NCBI GenBank assembly: GCA_900768435.1
Contig: CAAGCW010000006.1
Coordinates: 1 to 64,000, forward strand
Source: an uncultured Collinsella sp.
GTDB lineage: Bacteria; Actinomycetota; Coriobacteriia; Coriobacteriales; Coriobacteriaceae
Length of the DNA stretch: 64,000 nt
Direction: 5' to 3'
A model generated the notes under the pieces. That model was not told where the DNA came from, ran no database searches, and saw only the letters and a list, made by a program, of their open reading frames with translations. Position 1 is the stretch's first letter, and every line of letters starts with the position of its first letter. This document shows positions 34,558 through 41,773 of the stretch, in pieces. A program made the position numbers and the translations under genes.

Positions 34558-34587
34558 TTGACAGCACTTACGTGGAGCTGATAAAGT
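34558..34587 (+). promoter_or_regulatory. Promoter of rpmG-tRNA-Trp-secE-nusG
   Basis: TTGACA (34558-34563) and TAAAGT (34582-34587) with an 18-base spacer. It is preceded by GAGGTTTTC, as is the promoter at 32727, suggesting shared control of translation genes. Confidence 0.75.
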
Positions 34588-34632
34588 AACAACTCGTGCC
34601 CGTACGGGGCGGAAATGAAAGGTTCAGGATAC

Positions 34633-34782
34633 ATGCGTACTCTAGTTACTCTTGCGTGCACTGAGTGCAAGCGCCGCAACTATACGACCACCAAGAACAA
34701 GTCGACCATGCCTGATCGTATGGAGATCAAGAAGTATTGCCCCTGGTGCCGTCACCACACGCTGCACAAAGAGACTCGCTAG
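34633..34782 (+). CDS. rpmG: 50S ribosomal protein L33
   Basis: A 49-aa ribosomal protein beginning MRTLVTLACTECKRRNYTTT and ending CPWCRHHTLHKETR. The two CxxC pairs (residues 9/12 and 37/40) form the zinc ribbon, so this is the zinc-bearing (C+) form. It lies directly before tRNA-Trp and secE, the ancestral position. The upstream site is weak (AGGA). Such zinc-bearing forms often have zinc-free paralogues elsewhere. Confidence 0.95.
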   Translation: MRTLVTLACTECKRRNYTTTKNKSTMPDRMEIKKYCPWCRHHTLHKETR

Positions 34783-34795
34783 TTTCTAGTCATAT

Positions 34796-34871
34796 ACGCC
34801 AGTAGTTCAATTGGTAGAGCATCGGTCTCCAAAACCGAGTGTTGAGGGTTCGAGTCCTTCCTGGCGTGCCA
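34796..34871 (+). tRNA. tRNA-Trp (anticodon CCA), CCA encoded
   Basis: Acceptor ACGCCAG pairs with CTGGCGT, anticodon loop CTCCAAA, T-loop TTCGAGT, discriminator G and encoded CCA at 34869-34871. It lies between rpmG and secE, a common bacterial arrangement. Confidence 0.97.
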
Positions 34872-34947
34872 GTCATTATTCCGTAAGCTCCCACTTGGGG
34901 GCTTACGGTTTACTCATGTATAAGCGCATTGCGCGGAGGTAACCCAA

Positions 34948-35286
34948 ATGGCCAACAAGAAGAACAAGAAGAAGGCACAGCAGCCGGCACCTGCCAACAA
35001 CGCTGCCGCCAACTCCAAGGTTGAGGCCAAGAAGGCCGTTGCCAAGAAGAGCGAGAAGGCTGCGAAGTCTAAGAAGAACGAGAAGCCTGGTTTCTTCGCC
35101 CGCACCAAGAAGTATTTCGCTTCGGTGAAGTCCGAGATGAAGCGTGTCACGTGGCCCGATAAGAAGGAGCTCGTGAACTACTCGGTCGTCGTTTGCGCTT
35201 CTCTGATCGTCGTCGGCGTCGTCATCGCTCTGCTCGATGCTGGCTTTGGCGAGGCTCTTGCTCTGTTCTCTGGATTGAGGGGCTAA
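34948..35286 (+). CDS. secE: Preprotein translocase subunit SecE
   Basis: A 112-aa SecE, part of the SecYEG channel. A Lys/Ala-rich N-terminal extension of about 48 residues precedes the conserved amphipathic segment (KYFASVKSEMKRVTWPDKKEL) and a single transmembrane helix near residues 79-100. The core is the short, single-helix Gram-positive type. GGAGGT precedes the ATG; nusG follows after three bases. Confidence 0.95.
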   Translation: MANKKNKKKAQQPAPANNAAANSKVEAKKAVAKKSEKAAKSKKNEKPGFFARTKKYFASVKSEMKRVTWPDKKELVNYSVVVCASLIVVGVVIALLDAGFGEALALFSGLRG

Positions 35287-35289
35287 ACC

Positions 35290-35826
35290 ATGTCTAAGCG
35301 TTGGTACGTCGTTCACACTTACTCTGGATACGAGAACCGTGTTAAGTCCGATCTCGAGCATCGCATCGAGACTATGGGCATGCAGGACCGTATCTTTGAT
35401 ATCGAGATTCCTATGGAGCGTGTCACCGAGATTAAAGAGGGTGGCAAGCGCGAGACCAAGGATTCCAAGATCTTCCCGGGTTATGTTCTGGTCCGCATGG
35501 AGATGGATGACGATGCATGGACGTGCGTCCGCAACACGCCCGGCGTCACCGGTTTCCTGGGCGGCAACGGCAAGCCCGCTCCGCTTTCCCGCGACGAGTA
35601 CAACAAGATGACTCGTCGTCCCGGTAAGGGCGATTCGCCCAAGCGCACCTCGGTTGATATTCAGGTCGGCACGTCCGTCCGCGTCACCGATGGCCCGCTT
35701 ACCGACTTTGATGGCAAGGTCTCCGAGGTTAACACCGAGGCTGGCAAGCTCAAGGTCACGCTGATGATCTTTGGCCGCGAGACGCCGGTCGAGCTCGACT
35801 TTAACCAGGTCGCTGTCATCGCTTAA
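35290..35826 (+). CDS. nusG: Transcription termination/antitermination factor NusG
   Basis: A 178-aa transcription elongation factor that binds RNA polymerase and couples it to the ribosome or Rho. The NGN domain opens with KRWYVVHTYSGYENRVK and contains FPGYVLVRMEM and VRNTPGVTGFLG. The C-terminal KOW domain begins at GTSVRVTDGPLTDFDGKVSEV. It lacks the extra insert domain of some Actinobacteria. rplK follows after 120 bases. Confidence 0.97.
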   Translation: MSKRWYVVHTYSGYENRVKSDLEHRIETMGMQDRIFDIEIPMERVTEIKEGGKRETKDSKIFPGYVLVRMEMDDDAWTCVRNTPGVTGFLGGNGKPAPLSRDEYNKMTRRPGKGDSPKRTSVDIQVGTSVRVTDGPLTDFDGKVSEVNTEAGKLKVTLMIFGRETPVELDFNQVAVIA

Positions 35827-35946
35827 GTTTTCGTCCGTTCGCGCGAGCGTGCTTCTTCTGTGACTGCTCATCTCAGGAGTGCTTCTAACACGTGCGTGCT
35901 TACGATATAGCAAGTACTTCACACTCGTGATTCGAAAGGAATGACC

Positions 35947-36375
35947 ATGGCTGAGAAGAAGGTTGCCAACGTCATTAAGCTCCAGATTCCTGCTGGTGCA
36001 GCTAACCCCGCTCCTCCCGTCGGCCCCGCCCTGGGCGCTGCTGGCGTGAACATCATGCAGTTCTGCCAGGCCTTTAACGCCGAGACGCAGGACAAGAAGG
36101 GTGACATCATCCCCGTTGAGATCTCTGTCTACGAGGATAAGTCCTTCTCCTTCATCACCAAGACCCCGCCGGCGGCTCACCTCATCAAGAAGGAGCTGAA
36201 CCTCAAGTCTGGTTCCGCTAAGCCCCAGGCCGACAAGGTTGGTCAGCTCTCCCAGGAGCAGCTCACCAAGATCGCCGAGATCAAGATGCCGGACCTCAAT
36301 GCCAACGACATTGACGCCGCCAAGAAGATCATCGCCGGTACCGCCCGCTCCATGGGCGTCACCATCGCTGAGTAG
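35947..36375 (+). CDS. rplK: 50S ribosomal protein L11
   Basis: A 142-aa ribosomal stalk-base protein. The N-terminal PAGAANPAPPVGPALGAAGV proline-rich signature and the C-terminal rRNA-binding GTARSMGVTI are present. The start at 35947 is favoured over an ATG six bases earlier because GAAAGGA then has normal spacing. It contacts the L10/L12 stalk, encoded here 24 kb away. Confidence 0.97.
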   Translation: MAEKKVANVIKLQIPAGAANPAPPVGPALGAAGVNIMQFCQAFNAETQDKKGDIIPVEISVYEDKSFSFITKTPPAAHLIKKELNLKSGSAKPQADKVGQLSQEQLTKIAEIKMPDLNANDIDAAKKIIAGTARSMGVTIAE

Positions 36376-36393
36376 CGATTTCTTTAGGTAATG

Positions 36394-36419
36394 ACGGGTG
36401 CTCCGACCGGGGCGCCCGT
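36394..36419 (+). other. Stem-loop between rplK and rplA
   Basis: An 11-bp stem with G-U pairs (36394-36404 with 36409-36419) and little T afterwards. It may be a partial terminator or an RNA-processing site that sets the L11 to L1 ratio. Confidence 0.45.
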
Positions 36420-36492
36420 TATATGTGTGCAATAGGGCACACGATACGATGTGGGAGGGCTCACGCCCGTTTAACCACAGGAGGTAATGCAC

Positions 36493-37200
36493 ATGGCTAA
36501 GCATGGTAAGAGCTATAACGCCGCTGCCGAGAAGATCGACCGCGCCACGCTCTACACCCCCCTTCAGGCTGCCAAGCTCATCAAGGAGCTCGACACCGCC
36601 AAGTTCGACGAGACCGTCGAGGCCCACTTCCGTCTGGGCATCGATACTCGTAAGGCTGACCAGAACATCCGTGGTTCCATCTCCCTGCCCCACGGCACCG
36701 GCAAGACCGTTCGTGTTGCCGTCTTCGCCGAGGGCGAGAAGGCCCGCGAGGCTGAGGCTGCCGGCGCCGACATCATCGGTTCCGACGAGCTTGTCGCCCA
36801 GATTCAGAAGGGCGAGATCAACTTCGACGCCGCTATCGCTACGCCGAACATGATGGCCAAGGTTGGCCGCATCGGTAAGATCCTTGGTCCCCGTGGCCTC
36901 ATGCCGAACCCCAAGCTCGGCACCGTGACCATGGACGTCGCCAAGATGGTCTCCGAGCTCAAGGCTGGCCGCGTTGAGTACCGCGCCGACCGCTACGGCA
37001 TCTGCCACGTGCCCCTGGGCAAGAAGTCCTTCTCTGAGCAGCAGCTCGTCGAGAACTACGCTGCCCTGTACACCGAGATCCTGCGCGTCAAGCCCTCTTC
37101 TGCTAAGGGCAAGTACGTCAAGTCCATCTCCGTGTCTTCCACCATGGGCCCTGGCGTCAAGGTCGATCCCGCTATCCAGCGCGACTTCCTGGCTGAGTAA
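36493..37200 (+). CDS. rplA: 50S ribosomal protein L1
   Basis: A 235-aa L1 protein of the ribosomal L1 stalk, often also an mRNA-binding autoregulator. DETVEAHFRLGIDTRKADQN near the start, IGKILGPRGLMPNPK (about residue 120) and the C-terminal SSTMGPGVKVD are family marks. The start at 36493 follows GGAGGT; an ATG two codons earlier is too close to the ribosome site. A strong terminator ends the unit here, so rplJL must have another promoter. Confidence 0.97.
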   Translation: MAKHGKSYNAAAEKIDRATLYTPLQAAKLIKELDTAKFDETVEAHFRLGIDTRKADQNIRGSISLPHGTGKTVRVAVFAEGEKAREAEAAGADIIGSDELVAQIQKGEINFDAAIATPNMMAKVGRIGKILGPRGLMPNPKLGTVTMDVAKMVSELKAGRVEYRADRYGICHVPLGKKSFSEQQLVENYAALYTEILRVKPSSAKGKYVKSISVSSTMGPGVKVDPAIQRDFLAE

Positions 37201-37236
37201 CTAACAGTTACTGCCTGAGCAAAGCAAGCATTGCTA

Positions 37237-37281
37237 AAGAGACCCGGTTCTGCCTCGTGCAGGACCGGGTCTCTTGCTTTT
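37237..37281 (+). terminator. Intrinsic terminator of the secE-rplA unit
   Basis: A perfect 12-bp stem (37237-37248 with 37264-37275), extended by TCTGC/GCAGG pairing, then GCTTTT. It marks the break in the ancestral rplKAJL order. Confidence 0.9.
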
Positions 37282-37290
37282 GAGTCAACG

Positions 37291-37331
37291 AAACCACCAC
37301 GAAGGGGACAGTGCACCCTTGTGGTGGTTTT
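37291..37331. repeat. Family B palindrome, copy 1 (inverted)
   Basis: Arms AAACCACCAC and GTGGTGGTTT enclose GAAGGGGACAGTGCACCCTT, which is the reverse complement of the centre in the other copies (AAGGTGCC-GTCCCCTT). Other copies lie at 39001, 41017, 43749, 44796 and 44851. Confidence 0.8.
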
Positions 37332-37387
37332 ACTTGTGTTGTACTTTAGCGCGATGTAGTACTACCCGAGGCCGAAGGGAGCCCAAC

Positions 37388-37447
37388 ATGTTTAAGAACA
37401 CGCAACAGCTCCTAGGCCTAGCGCTACTAGATTGGATAGCGCGCTAG
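37388..37447 (+). CDS. Leucine-rich attenuator leader peptide
   Basis: A 19-codon ORF, MFKNTQQLLGLALLDWIAR, with GGGAG six bases before its ATG. It has five Leu codons in a seven-codon stretch (positions 8-14: CTC CTA GGC CTA GCG CTA CTA). Four are CTA, a codon that is scarce in the surrounding CTG/CTC-preferring genes. A terminator-like hairpin follows 30 bases on (37477-37535), then a leuA remnant. This is the design of leucine attenuation, as in E. coli leuL: stalling at Leu codons when charged tRNA-Leu is low would block the terminator. The assignment is by architecture; the peptide itself has no known relatives that I can name. Confidence 0.8.
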   Translation: MFKNTQQLLGLALLDWIAR

Positions 37448-37476
37448 GGTTGTAATCTCGCTATAACGATTTGTTG

Positions 37477-37535
37477 TACCCGGGTGCGCTATCGTCTGCC
37501 GCTTTCAGGCGTGATGAGCGACACGGGTATTTTTC
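37477..37535 (+). terminator. Leader (attenuator) terminator of the leu operon
   Basis: TACCCGGGTGCGCT (37477-37490) pairs with AGCGACACGGGTA (37517-37529) with one or two bulges, followed by TTTTT. An inner hairpin (GCCGCTTTCAGGC) sits in the loop. It is placed as expected for an attenuator after the Leu-rich leader ORF. Confidence 0.72.
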
Positions 37536-37600
37536 TATCTCTAGGCCTTCTCTCTCTCCTGAAAGCCATCTGTCATAAAACGGTCAATCAGGAGGAACAT

Positions 37601-38167
37601 ATAAGCCGCAAAATCACAATCTTTGACGCCACCCTGTGCGACGGTGAGCAGTCGCCGGGCGCCAGCATGAATACCGAGGAAAAGCTCTTCATCGCCCGCC
37701 AGCTGGTGCGCATGAACGTGGACGTTATCGAGGCGGGCTTTCCCATCTCGAGTCCTGGTGACTTTCGCTCCGTACAGGAGATTGGCAAGATTGCGGGCGA
37801 CCGATGCACGGTATGCGGCCTGACGCGCGCTGTCGACAGGGATATCGAAGTGGCTGCAGAGGCGCTCAAAACGGCCCAGAGGCCCCGTATCCATACAGGG
37901 CTGGGTGTGAGCACCAGTCACCTGCGCGACAAGCTCCATATGACTGAGGAAAGGGCAATTGAGTGAGCGATCCATGCCGTCAAACATGCTCGCAAGTTCG
38001 TTGACGATGTTGAGTTTTATGCCGAGGATGCCGGCCGCTCCGATCAGGAGTTTCTGGTGCGCATTATCGAGGCGGCCGTAAAGGCCGGTGCCACGGTCGT
38101 GAACATCCCCGATACGATGGGCTACAACATGCCGTGGGACTTTGGCGCCCGCATCCGTGACCTGCGC
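37601..38167 (+). pseudogene. leuA: 2-isopropylmalate synthase remnant (leuA')
   Basis: The first about 190 codons of LeuA, the committing enzyme of leucine synthesis, are recognisable: KITIFDATLCDGEQSPGASM, VDVIEAGFPISSPGDF, FYAEDAGRSD and VNIPDTMGY. It is broken in four ways. The codon at the start position (37601, 6 bases after AGGAGG) is ATA instead of ATG. The invariant Arg of TLRDGEQ has become Cys. A TGA stop interrupts it at 37964. The sequence ends near 38167, where homology switches, in another frame, to leuB. The changes seen are all of the G-to-A or C-to-T kind. A functional LeuA has about 500 residues, so no activity is expected. Confidence 0.93.
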
Positions 38168-38186
38168 GGGCGCTGCGGGTGCGGCC

Positions 38187-38807
38187 GGTCAGCGTGCGGT
38201 CGACGTGATGGAGTATCGCGAGTACGAGATTGAGCGCATTGCGCGCCAGGCATTTGAGGCGGCGCGCAAACGTCGCGGCAAGGTGACGAGCGTTGATAAG
38301 CGCAACGTGCTGGAGACGAGCCGCATGTGGCGCGAGATCGTGCATCGCGTGCAAGACGAGGAGTACTCCGACGTGGAGCTTGAGGACCTGCTCGTCGACA
38401 ACGCCGCCATGCAGCTCATCAGTCGACCGGCAGACTTTGACGTCGTGGTGACGGAGAACATGTTCGGCGACATCCTGTCCGATGAGGCGGTTCAGATTAC
38501 CGGATCGCTCGGTATGCTTGCCTCTGCCTCGCTGGATGATGGCGTATCGCTGTTTGGGCCGAGCGCTGGCAGCGCTCCTGACATCGCGGGGCTCGGCGTG
38601 GCCAATCCGCTGGCTCAAATCTTGTCGGTGGCGATGCTGCTGACCTACGCGCTCGACATGGGCGAGCAAGCCGCGTGGATCGAGAGCGCCGTGGCGCGCG
38701 TGCTCGACGAGGGCTGGCGCACCCGTGACATCGCCGATGTCAACACCCCGGCAGATAAGATCCTCGGCACCACGACGATGGGCGACAAGGTCGTCGCCGC
38801 GCTGTAG
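38187..38807 (+). pseudogene. leuB: 3-isopropylmalate dehydrogenase C-terminal remnant ('leuB)
   Basis: About 206 codons match the C-terminal part of LeuB: VDVMEYREYEIERIARQAFE, the catalytic Lys in SVDKRNVLETSRMW, the Asp in DNAAMQLI, FGDILSDEAVQITGSLGMLAS and GSAPDIAG. The N-terminal half, with substrate and most NAD contacts, is missing, and the reading frame differs from that of the leuA piece. If the original order was leuACDB, one deletion removed the end of leuA, leuC, leuD and the start of leuB. The GCGGG-rich repeats at 38167-38183 could be the junction. The frame is otherwise open to a TAG, so the deletion is probably recent. Confidence 0.92.
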
Positions 38808-38832
38808 GCGATGCCGATTCAAGCTGTCAAAT

Positions 38833-38970
38833 ATCTCAATCTGTAACATCTAAGGGGCAAAATCGTTCCTACCTGTTACAGATTGAGATTTTCGGCTGAG
38901 CATCCGTGGTCTGTCTCGATCTGTAACAGCTAACCGATTATTTGGGCCCTACCTGTTACAGATTGAGACA
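38833..38970. repeat. Two family C palindromes
   Basis: Copies at 38833-38889 and 38912-38970 with arms ATCTCAATCTGTAACA/TGTTACAGATTGAGAT and TGTCTCGATCTGTAACAG with its near complement. Centres differ but share AAGGGGC...GTTCCTA-type weak pairing. They begin 25 bases after the leuB remnant. Confidence 0.8.
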
Positions 38971-39000
38971 AACCGTTGGGACAGGTCGGACGAGTCAGCA

Positions 39001-39040
39001 AAACCACCACAAAGGTGCCGGTCCCCTTCGTGGTGGTTTT
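39001..39040. repeat. Family B palindrome, copy 2
   Basis: AAACCACCAC, centre AAAGGTGCCGGTCCCCTTC, then GTGGTGGTTTT. The flank ACAGGTCGGACGAGTCAGCA to its left also precedes copy 3, so the repeated unit extends beyond the hairpin. The stretch 39041-39158 has no other feature. Confidence 0.8.
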
Positions 39041-39158
39041 TAGCGCAACGAGGTGTTCCCAGCCGACCATACGGGCGGCCTTGCGCTCACGCTGCTCGAT
39101 GACAGCGCATCTTTAGACGCGAAGTGCGGAACCGGGTGCATATACGAGCCGCGTAGCG

Positions 39159-40289
39159 TTACGAATTCATGGGAATGACCGTATCGCCAATTTGTACGCT
39201 TGCAATCTTGTCTGTGTCACAAACTTGCGAGAACGGCCAGGTCTTGTGGACATCAGTGGTGCCGTTATCCAGTTTATTTGCGAAATAGCCGCTGTGGCTG
39301 GTTGCGTCCTCAACATGACCGTCTTTGAACGTCACGATGAGGGGTATGTTGCCAACGGCATCCATAGACTCCTCCATGTTTTGAGACATCTTGCCGCTGT
39401 TGTTGTCGTGTTCGATGGAACGATCTATGTTGTAGCGGACTGAAACGCCAACGCAGGATACGGTGGCCTCTTGAATCGTCGCCTTGGTGCCGTTAAAGTT
39501 GACCGATTTGGGCGCGGGAATCGTAACGGATGTATCTTCGTAATTCAGCTGGAACTTAAGATCCCATGGGCCCGTAAGTATTTTCTTATACTCGGGAAGC
39601 TCTTTGCCAGCACGTGGCACAACGAGAGAGTTGATATGCGTGCGGACGGTCCTGCCCATAAGGCCGGGTGATTCAACGCTGAACTGTGCAAAGTATTGAA
39701 TGCTGGAGTCATTGGGGTTCTTGTCAATGAGCCATGATTGGCCTTGGCCGCCATGCTCGCCATCAACGTATACGTTTCCATCGACACTTCCGGCGATAGT
39801 TCCGTTCTCGCCCGGCTCGGAAAGCTTTTTCAGGGCAGCGGGATCGTCGAACGTAAGCGTATAGGCGATGGTAACCATATCCTTGTCGCCCATGATGGCG
39901 TCGGCGGTCACGGTGACTCCGTTGTTGGAGCAGCTAGCACCGACGGGCCGGCCAATACGGTCGATGATCTCGGTTTGAGAAGCAGGTCCGTCAAAGATGT
40001 CGGAAAGCATGTCAGAAGGAAGCGGCAGGACGCCTGTTGCCATAGCCGTGCCAGCGCCTCCAATGACGATAGCGAGGACTGCCGTTACAGCGGCAATGCG
40101 AGCGACTGTTCTTACGGGATGGCGGGCGATGCGCGGCTTGCGTCGCGTGCCATTAAAGTTGCTTTGAGCGGTCGCCGCATCGCTTGAGGCGACGGACTGA
40201 GCAATCGAGTTTGCCATGTGCTGCTTCGCATTATCGGTAAACGAAATGTGCTCCAGGGCGTGGCGATAGTCATTCGAATTCGTAGTCAT
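39159..40289 (-). CDS. DUF4179-type membrane anti-sigma factor
   Basis: A 376-aa single-span membrane protein. A cytosolic N-terminal segment of about 60 residues (which would hold the sigma factor) is followed by one transmembrane helix (VARIAAVTAVLAIVIGGAGT, near 62-85). The large extracytoplasmic part begins in the DUF4179 style (QTEIIDRIGRPVGASCSNNGVTVTADAIMGD). It overlaps the sigma gene by 20 bases, so the two are co-translated. The outer domain presumably senses an envelope signal; the signal is unknown. Confidence 0.82.
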   Translation of the reverse strand: MTTNSNDYRHALEHISFTDNAKQHMANSIAQSVASSDAATAQSNFNGTRRKPRIARHPVRTVARIAAVTAVLAIVIGGAGTAMATGVLPLPSDMLSDIFDGPASQTEIIDRIGRPVGASCSNNGVTVTADAIMGDKDMVTIAYTLTFDDPAALKKLSEPGENGTIAGSVDGNVYVDGEHGGQGQSWLIDKNPNDSSIQYFAQFSVESPGLMGRTVRTHINSLVVPRAGKELPEYKKILTGPWDLKFQLNYEDTSVTIPAPKSVNFNGTKATIQEATVSCVGVSVRYNIDRSIEHDNNSGKMSQNMEESMDAVGNIPLIVTFKDGHVEDATSHSGYFANKLDNGTTDVHKTWPFSQVCDTDKIASVQIGDTVIPMNS

Positions 40290-40830
40290 TGTGGTCTCCT
40301 TTCAAGGAAAGCCGAAGTGACGCACGTCCGCGGCTAAGGTGCTGGGCGGTTGCAGCTGGCGTCGCGTGAACGGCGTCTGCGATTTCCCTGATGCTCATGC
40401 CTGCGTAGTAGTGCAAAAAGATGGCGATGCGCTGTGCTTGAGGCAGGGCCGTGACAGCGGAAAGAATGGCGCAGTCGCGTTGCGCGAATTCTTGCTCGGT
40501 ATGTGTTACGGGTGCGCAGAAATCGGGGAGCGAATCGAGGTCGACAACCGGGTGATTCGCGTGCGTACGGCCGATATCGCGACATGCGTTCAGTGCGACT
40601 CGGATCACCCAAGCACGTTCGTGTTCGAGCGAGTCGAACGGTTGAGTGCGTTGGAGAATCTTGATCAGCGTGTCCTGGCAGATGTCTTGAGCGTCGTCAG
40701 CGGATCCAAGGGCCGAATAGCACAATCGAAGGATGAGGTCGGAATACGTGTCGACCAAGCGCTTTGCTTCCCGCTCGATCTGATCGGCATCGCATCGGAG
40801 CGTGCTATTGCGGTTACGGCGTGCAGGCAT
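40270..40830 (-). CDS. ECF-type RNA polymerase sigma factor
   Basis: A 186-aa sigma-70 family protein with only regions 2 and 4. Region 2 includes DLILRLCYSALGSADDAQDICQD and HERAWVIRVALNACRD; region 4 includes LPQAQRIAIFLHYYAGMSIREIA and the helix-turn-helix ATPAATAQHLSRGR. The start at 40830 follows GGAGGTGAC. It directs RNA polymerase to a small regulon, usually including its own operon, and is held by the membrane protein encoded next. The 40831-41016 upstream stretch shows no clear housekeeping promoter. Confidence 0.93.
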   Translation of the reverse strand: MPARRNRNSTLRCDADQIEREAKRLVDTYSDLILRLCYSALGSADDAQDICQDTLIKILQRTQPFDSLEHERAWVIRVALNACRDIGRTHANHPVVDLDSLPDFCAPVTHTEQEFAQRDCAILSAVTALPQAQRIAIFLHYYAGMSIREIADAVHATPAATAQHLSRGRASLRLSLKGDHNDYEFE

Positions 40831-40998
40831 AGTGTCACCTCCAATTGGTCGTGGTGGATATAGGGAAGGCGTCTCGCGAGGTCCCTCTACATACAACACG
40901 GTCGAGACTGCATAAGTTGACAAAAAAAGACGGCACGTGAGCGCCGTCCTTACAAAACAATGAGTGTTCTCGTTAATTACACAAGCACCGTGATGGAC

Positions 40999-41054
40999 AG
41001 GTCGGACGAGTCAGCAAAACCACCATAAAGGTGCCTATCCCCTTCGTGGTGGTT
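40999..41054. repeat. Family B palindrome, copy 3 with shared flank
   Basis: The hairpin proper is 41017-41054 (AAACCACCAT...GTGGTGGTT, centre AAAGGTGCCTATCCCCTTC). The preceding ACAGGTCGGACGAGTCAGCA is identical to that before copy 2. It ends just before the stop of the metallophosphoesterase gene and could serve as its terminator. Confidence 0.75.
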
Positions 41055-41062
41055 GTTGGCAG

Positions 41063-41773
41063 TTACCAGGGGGTTCTGGCGGTTGAAGACTCGATTGCTT
41101 CGTGGCGTTTGAGCTCGCGGCGCATGGTTTGCGAGTTGAGCCAAGCGGCCTTCCAACCGCGCGTGGGGTAGCGCGCCTCGTCAATTTCGATCTTGGTATA
41201 GCCGCAGGCGTTGACAATCTTCGTTCCGCATGGGTGTTGGCGCTCGCGTTGAAAGTTGGGGCCGTAGCTTTGGTGCACATGCCCGTGAATCATATAGTCG
41301 GGACCCCAAGACTCAAGAGCCGCATTAAAGCACTCGAATCCTCGATGCGGCAGGTCGTCCAGGTCGCCCATGCCTGCGACGGGTGCATGGGTAAGTAGAA
41401 TATCGCATCCGTCTACCAGTGCGATTTTTCGCGATAGCTTGCGCATGCGTTTTGCCATCTCGCGCTCGGTATACATGTTCGCGCCGTCGCGGTAGCGCAT
41501 GGAACCGCCCAGACCCGCAATGCGAATACCTCGGTACACATATACGCTGTCCTCAACACAAATGCACCCGCCCGGTGCATGGCGCGCGTAGCGGTCGTCG
41601 TGGTTGCCACGAACGTACACAAGCGGTTTGTTGTTGACAGTGACCAAAAACTCAAGATAGTCCGGATCCAGGTCGCCTGCGGATAGAATCAGGTCAACGT
41701 CCTCAAAGCGCTCCTTGCGAAAACATTCCCACAGGCAGCGCTCCTCTACATCGGCAATGGCTAGGATATTCAT
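41063..41773 (-). CDS. Calcineurin-like metallophosphoesterase
   Basis: A 236-aa cytosolic metal-dependent phosphoesterase. GDLDPDYLEF, GNHDDRYA, the TH of LLTHAPVAG and the final GHVHQSYG give most metal ligands. The first motif, normally DxH, reads ADVEE (D8-V-E10), which replaces the first metal-binding His. Substrates of this family range from nucleotides to phosphoproteins and cannot be told. Its ATG overlaps the stop of the upstream ParB/BMP gene (ATGA), so the two proteins probably work together. Confidence 0.85.
   Translation of the reverse strand: MNILAIADVEERCLWECFRKERFEDVDLILSAGDLDPDYLEFLVTVNNKPLVYVRGNHDDRYARHAPGGCICVEDSVYVYRGIRIAGLGGSMRYRDGANMYTEREMAKRMRKLSRKIALVDGCDILLTHAPVAGMGDLDDLPHRGFECFNAALESWGPDYMIHGHVHQSYGPNFQRERQHPCGTKIVNACGYTKIEIDEARYPTRGWKAAWLNSQTMRRELKRHEAIESSTARTPW

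Noticed and set aside
37484..37600. Upstream GTG extension as a true start of leuA
   Set aside because: No ribosome site precedes the GTG, it lies inside the attenuator hairpin, and AGGAGG sits correctly before the ATA at 37601, where relatives would have ATG.
38142..38186. TTG at 38142 as start of a functional short LeuB
   Set aside because: It lies in leuA-derived sequence with no ribosome site, and the N-terminal half of LeuB needed for activity is missing.
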